Shown here one piece after another: positions 1 through 8,146 of a stretch of DNA of 27,759 nt; position 1 is the first letter of the stretch; the number at the start of each line of letters is the position of its first letter. A model generated the notes under the pieces. The model saw nothing but the letters and a program-made list of their open reading frames with translations. It was not told the origin of the DNA and ran no database searches. Source of the stretch: Ophiothrix spiculata. Its lineage: Eukaryota > Echinodermata > Ophiuroidea > Amphilepidida > Ophiotrichidae. Location of the stretch: the NCBI GenBank assembly GCA_000969725.1, contig JXSR01S060668.1; one strand, 5' to 3'. The translations under genes were made by a program, and so were the position numbers.

Positions 1-155
1 AAGGGTGACATTTCAATCTTTTTGGAGTGAAATTTTCAATCTTTTCACCGATTCTTCCCTCAGCACAATCCCTCTCGATTGAATTATATAGGTGTTTGTA
101 AATTTACATTGACTTCCTATATAATTCAATCCAAAAAGATTGAAATGTCACCCTT
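1..155. repeat. Nested inverted repeat (MITE-like hairpin)
   Basis: The first 26 bases (starting AAGGGTGACATTTCAATC) recur as a perfect reverse complement at 130-155. Inside, 78-92 (ATTGAATTATATAGG) pairs perfectly with 116-130, and 97-108 (TGTAAATTTACA) is a 12-bp palindrome between them. The whole could fold into a long hairpin with one unpaired side loop (27-77). It lies at the window edge, so an outer part may be missing. Confidence 0.7.
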
Positions 156-310
156 TGCAGACAGCAAATTCAATCTTTTAAGTTTGAAATTGTATTTGTA
201 TGACTGAAAAAGAGTGATTTTCGCTCTTGGTAGATTGAATTGTCAATCTTTTCGATTGACCCGAATAGTCACTCCAAGCACGATTGACTTTTTCAATCTT
301 CAGAATTTCA
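156..310. repeat. Cluster of TTCAATCTTTT / GATTGAATT motifs
   Basis: The short motif TTCAATCTT and its complement occur repeatedly here in both orientations, as in the adjoining hairpin. This looks like degenerate continuation of the same repeat rather than a gene. Confidence 0.45.
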
Positions 311-398
311 GAGAGTACATTTTATCAACATCTCAGCGATGGGACTACAAATGCCATATAATAGATTATAAAAAGACAAAATGCAGTCTCAAATAATG

Positions 399-775
399 TT
401 TGGCGTATAAAATAATTTATAGTTGAGCGAACTTACCCTATCAACTGGTCAAAGCAGGGAGCAAGCAAGCAGTACACAAGGTAAACAGTAGTCTTATACG
501 TCAAAATGTACGTCAGAAATGTTTGGCGTATAAATTAATTCATTTATGTACTCGAGGGAGCTAGAAGCCCGCATATAGCCGACAAGGTGAAGAGTAATCT
601 TATACGCCAAAATGAACGTCATATATATTTGACGTACAAAATAGTTTATAACCTTGTTGAGTGAACTTACCCGACTCACATTTAAGTGAAATTCGCAGCA
701 GGTAGACAGTGTAAACATTAATCTTGTACGTCTAAATGTACGTCAAAAATGTCTGGCGTATAAAATAATATAAAT
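399..775. repeat. Imperfect tandem repeat, unit about 105-125 bp
   Basis: Three units begin TCTTATACGTC/TCTTGTACGTC at 492, 598 and 722. Each continues AAAATGTACGTCA...GGCGTATAAA, and parts of a preceding unit (TTGGCGTATAAAATAATTTATA, GAGCGAACTTACCC) start at about 399. A final fragment (AAGTCAAAATGTACGTCAAA) is at 905-924. Each unit also holds small inverted pairs (TATACG...CGTATA). Confidence 0.65.
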
Positions 776-784
776 TATTCAGCA

Positions 785-900
785 TTTTTTAGGAAACCTC
801 GCAAACGCATTTTTTAGAGTTTTTAGGAAACCTCGGAAATAGTTGATTTTTTAGGAAACCTCGCAAACGCATTTTTTAGGAAACCTCGAAAATAGTTGAT
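785..900. repeat. Short tandem repeat with TTTTTTAGGAAACCTCG core
   Basis: The 16-17 bp core recurs at 785-801, 820-835, 847-863 and 872-888. A higher-order unit of about 55-62 bp ending AATAGTTGAT is present twice. It directly abuts the preceding tandem array. Confidence 0.75.
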
Positions 901-1159
901 GTTGTAAGTCAAAATGTACGTCAAATCTGTGATCGCTAATAATACTGAGAATAAATTTTGCTGGAAGATTCTCAAACAATTTTCCACAAACAAAATCACC
1001 AACATTTTGCTTGAATTCATAAAAATCAAGTTTCATACAACTTGCGGTTTGTTTTATTTTTTGTAATCATTTTTTCCCTAAGACTATTAAAATTTGCCAA
1101 GACTGTTAAAATTTGCTTCTTTTAGGGTAAAATTTTGAAACTAAATCTGTAAAAGGACA
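901..1159. other. No gene seen
   Basis: AT-rich. It contains a last scrap of the upstream array and a small direct repeat (AGACTATTAAAATTTGCC / AGACTGTTAAAATTTGC at about 1081-1115). Nothing else can be supported. Confidence 0.3.
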
Positions 1160-1300
1160 CTTACATCTAGAACTAGCACCGTTCCCCTGATCGCCCCTCC
1201 CACGGACCCAGCAACGAGACCCGGCCCGCCGCGTCAGCACACTTTTGATTCACTGCAGAGGGTAGTTGACAGCTCTGAGCAAGAGTTAACTTACATCATC
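1160..1300. repeat. Dispersed repeat, copy 1
   Basis: Shares AGAACTAG(C/T)AC(C/T)GTTCC(C/A)CTGATC and CTGCAGAGGGTAGT(T/G)GACAGCTCTGA with 24236-24330. The copy here has a GC-rich insert (ccggcccgccgcg) between the shared blocks. The element type is unknown. Confidence 0.55.
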
Positions 1301-1650
1301 AGTAGTGTATGAAACTTGATACTTCTCTTGATTTCTTTGAGGAGGGGATTGGAGGGGACATTATTTTCTGACTAGGCTCCGGCACCTGAATCCTCTTCAT
1401 TGATAACGTCATCGCAATTTAACAATTTGTAACCTAAAAATGCTCCAATAAACAACATGGTGATCGTGCCCTGTCAGTAGTGGGTCCTCATAGCCTGCCA
1501 CGGTCAACATCCGTGGTCTTGAGCACATTTCTACTTTGAAGTATCATCTGTATCATAATGTAGTACCTATATTAGGTCAGGGTATACCAGCCAGGGTAGG
1601 TCAGCTATGATCTCCCGGAGGTTTTCATTACCAAACATTTAGTTCGGTAG
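1301..1650. other. No gene seen
   Basis: Mixed-composition sequence with frequent stops in all frames. No convincing repeat partner was found in the window. Confidence 0.25.
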
Positions 1651-1884
1651 CAAGAAATGGTCATGGATACGTAACTGAAAAGAAACCATTAACATGTAGG
1701 GCTTAGCGGATCAATGTACTAGGCAGATCCCGAGCTGGGCCCCTGGAAACCTTTTGCAATTTTAAGAAATGGTCATGCAAGAAATGGTCATGGATACATA
1801 TACGTAGCTGAAAAGAAACCATTAACATGTAGGGCTTAGCGGATCAATGTACTAGGCAGATCCCTAGATACCTTTTGCAATTTT
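1651..1884. repeat. Tandem duplication of about 110 bp
   Basis: Copy one (1651-1763) and copy two (1778-1884) both run from CAAGAAATGGTCATGGATAC through AACATGTAGGGCTTAGCGG to CCTTTTGCAATTTT with few differences: copy one has GAGCTGGGCCCCTGGAAA where copy two is shorter, and copy two has an extra CATATA. The high identity suggests a recent event. Confidence 0.85.
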
Positions 1885-2173
1885 TTAAATGGTCCAAAAT
1901 AGTTGCATTAAAAATAAGCTGAATAATAATTTTATTTTATTTTCTGTTGGAATAAAAAAAACGAGACACCTGTGCAAGCAAGCAAGACACTAGTTTACAG
2001 TATTTCTATAAGAAGAGACTTTTATTTTGAACAATAATGCCAACAACGTGACGTAACTTGCACATCAAAGTATAAATATATACAATAATCAGAATTTGTT
2101 CAAAAATATGATACATTTAGAAAATGTATGTGCTGTAGGAAAAGCCTGGCACACAGTTAAGCCTATACATGTT
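1885..2173. other. No gene seen
   Basis: AT-rich spacer with poly-A and poly-T runs; nothing supported. Confidence 0.25.
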
Positions 2174-3013
2174 ACATATGTGGGGTCCGCTCGCCAGTCC
2201 AAAGGCTCTCTAGTCCGACAGCTCACTAGTCCGAAAGCTCGCTAGTCCGAACATGTTATTCAATGGGGAAAATATAACCATGAAAAAAGGCTCGCTAGTA
2301 TGAAAAAACAACTCTCTAGTCTGAAGGTTTGCTAGTCCGAATATGACAGTCCGAATTTTTAAAACAGCTCGCTAGTCCGAATGTCAAAACTGACCTGAAT
2401 ATCATCTTCTACATGAAAATCCACATCTAGAAATGTATTCTTTTATATGGACTTAGTTATCGGTTGCTGAGTTACAGTACAAAGCATAATATATTTTTGA
2501 AAATGAGGGGTTAAAGGGGCAATTCATGGTCCACTTTTCATCCTCAAGGTCACCTCTATCAAAATTGAGTTTTTAAGCTAGAAAGAATGCTTGACTGGTA
2601 TAGATTACAACCCCCAAACCATTCTTTCATATGTGCTTGCATTTTCGAGAAAAGTGTGAAAATGTGTCTTTTTTTGTAATTACTGTCGGCCCAATGTCGG
2701 GGCCCGACAGTAATTACAACACTGTAGCCTATGGAGATTCTTTAAATGCTGAAAACTTGTAACTTGAAAACGAATGGTCGGAATTCAGTGACTTTTTATT
2801 TAGCTAGAAAAGAGGAGGGGTGTTTGTCACGGCAGAATCATGAATTGCACCTTTAACTTTGCCCTTAAAATTCGGACTAGCGAGCCTTTTTTGCAATTCG
2901 GACTAACAAGCCTTTTTTATTTTTCTGACTAGCTGTAACTAACGAGCTGTCGGACTAGCAAGCCTCAGTTGGACTAGTGAGTTGTCGGACTCGCGAGCTG
3001 TCCCCACACATGT
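2174..3013. mobile_element. Foldback-type element with minisatellite arms
   Basis: Ends are inverted: 2174-2194 (ACATATGTGGGGTCCGCTCGC) matches the complement of 2993-3013 at 18 of 21 positions. The left arm (about 2190-2390) is a tandem array of CTCGCTAGTCCGAA-like units; the right arm (about 2875-3000) holds the same units reversed (TTCGGACTAGCGAGC). Arms of inverted tandem units are the hallmark of foldback elements. A separate MITE is nested between the arms. No transposase is encoded, so any movement needed help. Confidence 0.7.
2511..2856. mobile_element. TTAA-flanked MITE, copy A, nested in the foldback element
   Basis: Left end TTAAAGGGGCAATTCATG (2511-2528) is the complement of right end CATGAATTGCACCTTTAA (2839-2856) at 17 of 18 positions. 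TTAA at both ends may be the target duplication, as in piggyBac-type insertion. Inside, GTAATTACTGTCGG (2676-2689) pairs perfectly with 2704-2717. The body is closely similar to 18089-18446 over its whole length (e.g. CATCCTCAAGGTCACCTC). Confidence 0.8.
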
Positions 3014-3159
3014 CATGGGTATCCAACGGTCAGACATAGTGGAACTTCTCCTTTTCTTATCAGAAGACGTATATTCTTGTATCTAATATATATCTTAGGT
3101 TTGGAAGGCTAATGTTCAAAAATGTAATTATTTGTTATACATGTAATAAATTTATCATT

Positions 3160-3690
3160 TTGGCCCAGTAAAAATATTCTGAACATGAGAGTGACGTTAA
3201 TTTTTGACCAAAATGTATTAATTTTAAATTGAAATATATATTTTTAGCCCCAAAATTGCAGGAAAGGCCAACTTAATCCTGTAACCACTTGAACTATTAC
3301 ACTTTTTAGATTCTAGAAACCAATATCCAGAGTCCCTTATCTCAAAATGTTGGTTTGTATTTTCTGAATTATTCTCAAAAGTCAAAAATTTGCCAATTTT
3401 GCAAATATTTGTGGCTATAATGGCCACTTTTGTGTTATATTTTTTCCAACATTTGAAAAAAATAAGATAATGAAGAAAAGCAAGAAAACTGACCCTGAAA
3501 CTAAGGGTTCTAGATTACCAAAAAAAAATTAGTTCTAATATTTACTTAAACAACATTTACTTGCGCCAAAAGTACCTAATGGCCAAAATTTTATATTTTT
3601 GTCAAGAATCAAGGTCACTGTACATGTTGAGTTCAGCATGTAACGTAACTCCGCTCTTAGAAATATATACTTTTATATAGATTAAAAGCA
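3160..3690. repeat. Long-TIR dispersed repeat family, copy 1
   Basis: AACATGAGAGTGACGTTAAT at 3182 and the complement of 3601-3628 (AACATGTACAGTGACCTTGA) are imperfect inverted ends. The phrase CTAGAAATGTGTACTTTTAT or close variants occurs here (3658-3678), at 2430, 14905 (reversed) and 23255, and the body (GGCCAAA, AGATTCTAGAAACCAATATCC) is shared with 14885-15135 and 22905-23330. No coding potential. Confidence 0.5.
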
Positions 3691-4889
3691 ATGCTATAAG
3701 ATTTGGATCAAAAATAGGTTTGAGTTAAAACAGCATAAAATGAAGAATTATGACTGAGATCATCCACATGCATATTTTTCTATAAACTTTTTTCTCATAA
3801 TGCAAATGCATAAAATGGAAAAATGTACTTTCCTATACTAATACATGTGGAGTTAAATTCAACAAATTGCCATAACTGATACAGTATGGCACTTTGAGAC
3901 AAATCATTTGGGGATATCAATATCCACCAAAACAGTCCCAGTCATTCAAAGTCAAGGGTGATAGGGGGCACCCTGTTGTAAGGATCTTATAGTATTGCTT
4001 TTTATATCAAGTTGTTGAGTAAAAGAACAAAAACAGTCCAAACAATGGTGTGTTGATATCATGTCAAGCTATATACAAATTTTAAAATGTTACCCAGTTT
4101 GAATTGAATTGTTTTACATTAAACAGTCATACTTATAGTCATCTGAAACAAACCTTTTCATTCTAGGAGGGACCAAATCGCACTGAGCGTGAACAACAAA
4201 CCAATCAAATCGGTCATCAAGTCACGCAGCAACAGAACTGTCAAATCATGCGAGCTCACGAGTATCGCGTGAGTTGCGTTTGAACGTTAACCTCGACGCA
4301 CAAGACGCGTAAAATTGAAAAGGTTTTCTTCACACGACTTTAGTCCATTTGCATCTTGTGTCATGTATGCATGAACTGTCCCCAAAATTCCTCTTTAGAT
4401 TTAGCAACTGGACCAATGAAAGACAAATCAGGGTAGACTTTTGGTATACATGTGTAAAGAAAAAAAAAGGAGGAAAATGGGAGCACTTTTTTTGAGCAAC
4501 GTGTACATCAATATATCTGAGTGGCCCCCAGGTATGAAATACACATTAATTCCAAAAATATGTCATTCACTTGCTACAAATTTAATATGAAGCCAAAGAT
4601 TCAAAATGGCTGCCAAATTATGCTTTTCAGCACAGAGGGTCATTATCACTGATCTAGCTCAAATGTCACATAAGTTCTAGTATAAAATAACAATGGCTTT
4701 GAACAATTAATTGTCTAAGTGGGTGTGCATTAATGTAAATTGTGCAATAAAACATTCTCAGAGTTTTTTGTAAACAAAGTTGTGACCTATTACATAAGGT
4801 AAGCTTAAATACATGCCAAAGCCTTAATTCTTTTAATGACTGCAAATGATGTAAGGAACCAACCGATGCTCATCATCAGCATTTTATTA
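3691..4889. other. No gene seen
   Basis: Mostly AT-rich. A segment of higher GC at about 4165-4315 has several CG pairs and a small hairpin (CTCACGAGTATCGCGTGAG), but stops interrupt every frame. It could be an old repeat or regulatory sequence; nothing firm. Confidence 0.25.
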
Positions 4890-5107
4890 GTCCATCTAGA
4901 TGGACCTTGCAAACGAACGTGAAGCATGAGGTCCATCAACTTACAACAAACACTGCTTTGGAAAACCAAGGCAAGTGAAATCTGACACCGCCCTTTTACT
5001 CAAGAAAGGGCAGGTTGTGATAACCAAAAACATTTGCCTTTCTTCTATTATTCAAGACTGATTAAAATATGTTACAAATATTGAATGCCTGAGAGTGCAA
5101 TAGTATG

Positions 5108-5235
5108 CAAATATATATACCGACTTGAAGATCTCTGGTTAAAACTATGAACCTGAAGTGACTAAAATAGCAAAGTTTTAGTTACTAAAGGATCATAATT
5201 TTAATCCAGAGGTCTGAAAAGTCGGTATATATTTG
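5108..5235. repeat. Inverted repeat inside the composite element
   Basis: CAAATATATATACCGACTT (from 5108) faces AAGTCGGTATATATTTG (ending about 5235), and the match continues inward as ATCTCTGGTTAAAACTATGA versus the complement of TCATAATTTTAATCCAGAGG. Arms of about 40 bp. Confidence 0.65.
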
Positions 5236-5278
5236 TTTTATATACCGCATTAATATTTGTTTTATATACCGCATTAAT
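5231..5278. repeat. Exact 24-bp tandem duplication
   Basis: ATTTGTTTTATATACCGCAT plus TAAT occurs twice in a row, with no mismatch. Confidence 0.85.
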
Positions 5279-5651
5279 AAATTTCTGATTTTGGTAATTT
5301 TCATGTGCTAAAAAGTCCAATTTAGGCCAAATAATTTAAAAAAAACATTTGAAAAGATGCACTCCTTGATGCATTTACACAAGGCTTACAAGGAATGCGT
5401 GCGTAGGTAAGTGCGCGCAATTGCTAGCGCATATAAGTTTGATGAGTGCGTAATTTCGTGTGTGAAAGTTACTTCGCGTAAAGGTAAATGTTGTAAGTGC
5501 TATATAGTGTTTCCAAAAGTGCTATTTAGCGCTATATAGTACTTTCAAAAGTAATATTTAGGGCTTTCATCTATCTGGTTATAGCTATTTGAAGTCATGT
5601 GATTGGGTTTTATCCTATCAACTCTGTTAAATTTAATAATGCGGTTTATAA

Positions 5652-5752
5652 TACAAAATATATCATGAGGTCAAATTTGGACTTTTCTATTTCACGAGGC
5701 ATAGCCGAGTGAAATGGATCAGTCCAAATTTGACCTCATGATATATTTTGTA
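5652..5752. repeat. Near-perfect hairpin, 31-bp arms
   Basis: The 31 bases from 5652 (TACAAAATATATCATGAGG...) are the exact reverse complement of 5722-5752. The loop carries a smaller pair (ATTTCAC...GTGAAAT). The same hairpin recurs at about 5902-6003. Confidence 0.85.
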
Positions 5753-5796
5753 CTAGTCTATTACACGTGCATAGGCATTTAATATTTGTTTTATAT

Positions 5797-5866
5797 CATG
5801 ATATCACACAGGTTTGTTCCATGCCGTGCAACATGATATCACACAGGTTTGTTCCATGCCGTGCAA
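5797..5866. repeat. 35-bp direct duplication
   Basis: CATGATATCACACAGGTTTG plus TTCCATGCCGTGCAA is present at 5797 and again at 5832. A third, diverged copy is near 6045 (followed by CAAGCCGTGCAA). Confidence 0.8.
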
Positions 5867-5875
5867 TAATATACA

Positions 5876-6033
5876 AATATTAAATGCCTGAGAGTGCAAT
5901 AGTACAAAATATATCATGAGGTCAAATTTGGACTTTTCTATTTCACGAGGCGTAGCCGAGTGAAATGGATCAGTCTAAATTTGACCGAATGATATATTTT
6001 GTACTATTGCACGTGCATAGGCATTCAATAATT
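5876..6033. mobile_element. Small hairpin MITE nested in the composite element
   Basis: AATATTAAATGCCTGAGAGT and following GCAATAGTA face TACTATTGCACGTGCATAGG CATTCAATAATT in inverted orientation. The core is a second copy of the 31-bp-arm hairpin. End pieces of the same family also occur at about 5078 (TTGAATGCCTGAGAGTGCAA) and 5758. Confidence 0.65.
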
Positions 6034-6245
6034 GTTTTATATCATGATATCACACAGGTTTGTTTCAAGCCGTGCAATAGTACCAACTATTGCACGGCTC
6101 AAATCACTGTAATCATGATATAATACCATCTATTACATAAAACCTCTAGCATTGACTGGTCACCAATCTTCTGTAAGAGAAACCCAGCAGGGGGTTTGGT
6201 ATGTAAGTGCTACGGTGCTCCCTTGTGAGGTCCATCTAGATGGAC

Positions 6246-6874
6246 TATATATTTCTAATATCTTCAGTTCCATGACAAGACCTTGTATCTCAACAACTTG
6301 GAAACTTGGAAAATCATTTAATTGTCCTTTAATTATTTTACTAATTACCAACTATTTGGCCAAGAAGCAATAATTTGATTGCAGTTTTGAAATGAGTGTT
6401 AACATGAAGGTTCTAATCAAGGAAAATCACAAAAATGAAGTTTTAAGCTGCGGTACAAGATCTCTGTACCAAAAAGTGAACATTTGAATGTTATTATAGC
6501 TCTTGTGCTAAAACGCTTTGGTCACAATTTTTGAATTTTTTGTAAATCAACATTACCAAGGTATGTTGTTCAGTGGCATATCTAGGGGTAGGCAATACAC
6601 ATTGGCATAGCCAGACATTTTGATCAAGGGGGCAAGGCACTCTTTGCAAACAGTTCTAGATATGCCATTTATGCTGTTGTCCTTTTTACCTTTTATTTTC
6701 CAGACCACACAATTAAGATAACATGTTTTTAAATGTCTGTTTATGACAAAGTTAGGTACATTTATAATTGAATCATTATAAATTAATGACCAAAGAAACA
6801 TACAAGTTGGTTCATCGTGCTAAGAACTGGAACACATGTTTCCTATAAATACACAAACATATAAAGCCAATCTT
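6246..6874. other. No gene seen
   Basis: AT-rich spacer. The short ORFs here have no recognisable motif. It contains the possible minus-strand poly(A) signal noted separately. Confidence 0.3.
6692..6697 (-). promoter_or_regulatory. Possible polyadenylation signal AATAAA
   Basis: A canonical AATAAA on the minus strand about 730 bp past the stop codon of the gene. I did not notice a canonical hexamer nearer the stop. A MITE (6875-7156) lies between, so the 3' UTR would include it. The hexamer is common in AT-rich DNA, so this is weak. Confidence 0.2.
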
Positions 6875-7156
6875 CAAAATGAGCTCCCTGTTTCACGGGG
6901 TTTTTACTCATCAACGCTTGTTGTCAAGTAGTACTCTGTGCCATACGCAACCCACTGCAATTCATGCAGTTGGATGTGATTGGTTGTTACCGTGATCGTC
7001 ACACCAAGTTCTTGTCACTGGGAACACCAAAATTGACCAGTCATAACGATCGTCATGCGCCAGCTTTGTCAGATGATTTAAATCTGAATTACGCAAAAGC
7101 ATGGACTGTGTAGAAGAAGTGTTTGAATATTTTGGATTTTTAGGGAGCTCATTTTG
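6875..7156. mobile_element. MITE with 15-bp perfect inverted ends
   Basis: CAAAATGAGCTCCCT (6875-6889) and its exact complement AGGGAGCTCATTTTG (7142-7156) bound a 282-bp segment of higher complexity than its surroundings, with no ORF. It lies in the putative 3' UTR side of the gene. Confidence 0.65.
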
Positions 7157-7422
7157 CAGATTGACTGTAAACCTTCTGCACCAGGCTCATACATCAGAGA
7201 TGCCACTTGGATACGGAAAAACGTTAGGAAATTAGTCTCAATAAGATACTAATTTCAAGCGGAGGGAGAAAAGATTTTTTATATTTTTGGTACTAAATCT
7301 CACTTTTGACCCTTTTAACCATTTTCATGCAACGGCAAAGGTTGAATTTTTGATTTTTGAAAAATTAGGAAAAATGGTCCAAAATGACCAAAATTAGGAA
7401 AATTGGCACCCCTAATACATTA
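7157..7422. other. Downstream flank / probable 3' UTR of the gene
   Basis: Follows the TGA of exon 8 on the minus strand. AT-rich, with runs of TTTTT and repeated short phrases such as aaaatggtccaaaatgaccaaaattagg. No ORF, structure or signal could be supported here. Confidence 0.3.
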
Positions 7423-8146
7423 TCATGTCAAAATGCTTGATATTGCTCCTTGTGTTTCCAGATGATTAGTTAACTTTCTAACTCCATCCTCCACCAACAG
7501 TCTAACCTGTTTCAATGCAACAGGGTCAGTCACCATATTGGAAAGTTTGACTAATTCCTTGATACTATCCCTGCATCGCGTGGCCTCATCAGTCTTCAGC
7601 CTTTTGGGGGATGGTGACTGTGCCCCGCAATCTCTATTCACATCATCGGTTTCAACTTCTTCGATAGGACATTCGGAGCTATCGTCGTCAAACGAATCGG
7701 TGAAAAAAACTTCTTCTTCCATCGGATTTGCAGTGTTAGTAGCTTCATATGGAGTGGTGAAAACTATATCCCCATCTACATTTAGGAATGGGCTATTGAG
7801 ATATGCCCTTGGCAAGCTGCCAATATTCCAATCACTACATCTTGCAAAAATAACAAACATGTGTTTACATGGCCATCCAGTGTTCCTAAAGTCATAACAG
7901 GTACATGATGGCTTGCTTAAATCTACCTTATGTAAATATTCCCTACCATCGCTACTGTTATAATCGACTGTGAAGACGGCATAGTCATGAGTTCTGTGGA
8001 CTTCGTAGCTGGGTATGTCCTTAGCTCCTGTGATGCACTTCCTGCAGTGCTCTATAAATGGGCGTGGCCTCTCATGCAAGACTGGGTCTAGCTCGGAACT
8101 ATATTTGCGGTACTGGGATGACCAAACGGAATTGGTAGACACGTAA
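7423..8146 (-). CDS. Exon 8 of the CARF-like/MULE/SWIM gene (residues 553-793), SWIM finger and tail
   Basis: 724 bp from acceptor atttctgacag|TTACGT to the TGA at 7425-7423. It begins YVSTNSVWSSQYRKY and HERPRPFIEHC, then a beta-rich lead-in and the SWIM finger KPSCTCYDFRNTGWPCKHMF (C634, C636, C646, H648; CxCx9CxH). After it come an acidic stretch (EEEVFFTDSFDDDSSE), SPSPKRLK, and a C-terminal helix. SWIM fingers bind zinc and are thought to contact DNA or protein. The tail resembles a host regulatory protein more than a bare transposase, but that is inference. Confidence 0.93.

Larger units (their letters stand above)
4890..6245. mobile_element. TA-flanked composite DNA element rich in hairpins
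   Basis: GTCCATCTAGATGGACCT (4890-4907) is the exact reverse complement of 6228-6245, and each end is itself a 16-bp palindrome plus two bases. TA flanks both ends (4888-4889, 6246-6247), as in Tc1/mariner-type insertion. Weak similarity of the ends continues inward (TGCAAACGAAC versus CACAAGGGAGC). There is no transposase ORF; the interior holds several smaller hairpin repeats. Confidence 0.65.

Noticed and set aside
5231..5278. Repeat-spacer array as CRISPR
   Set aside because: Only two abutting 24-bp units with no spacers, in an animal-like sequence with introns.
7538..7897. Plus-strand 119-codon ORF
   Set aside because: Antisense shadow of exon 8, which has a clear SWIM finger in the minus frame.
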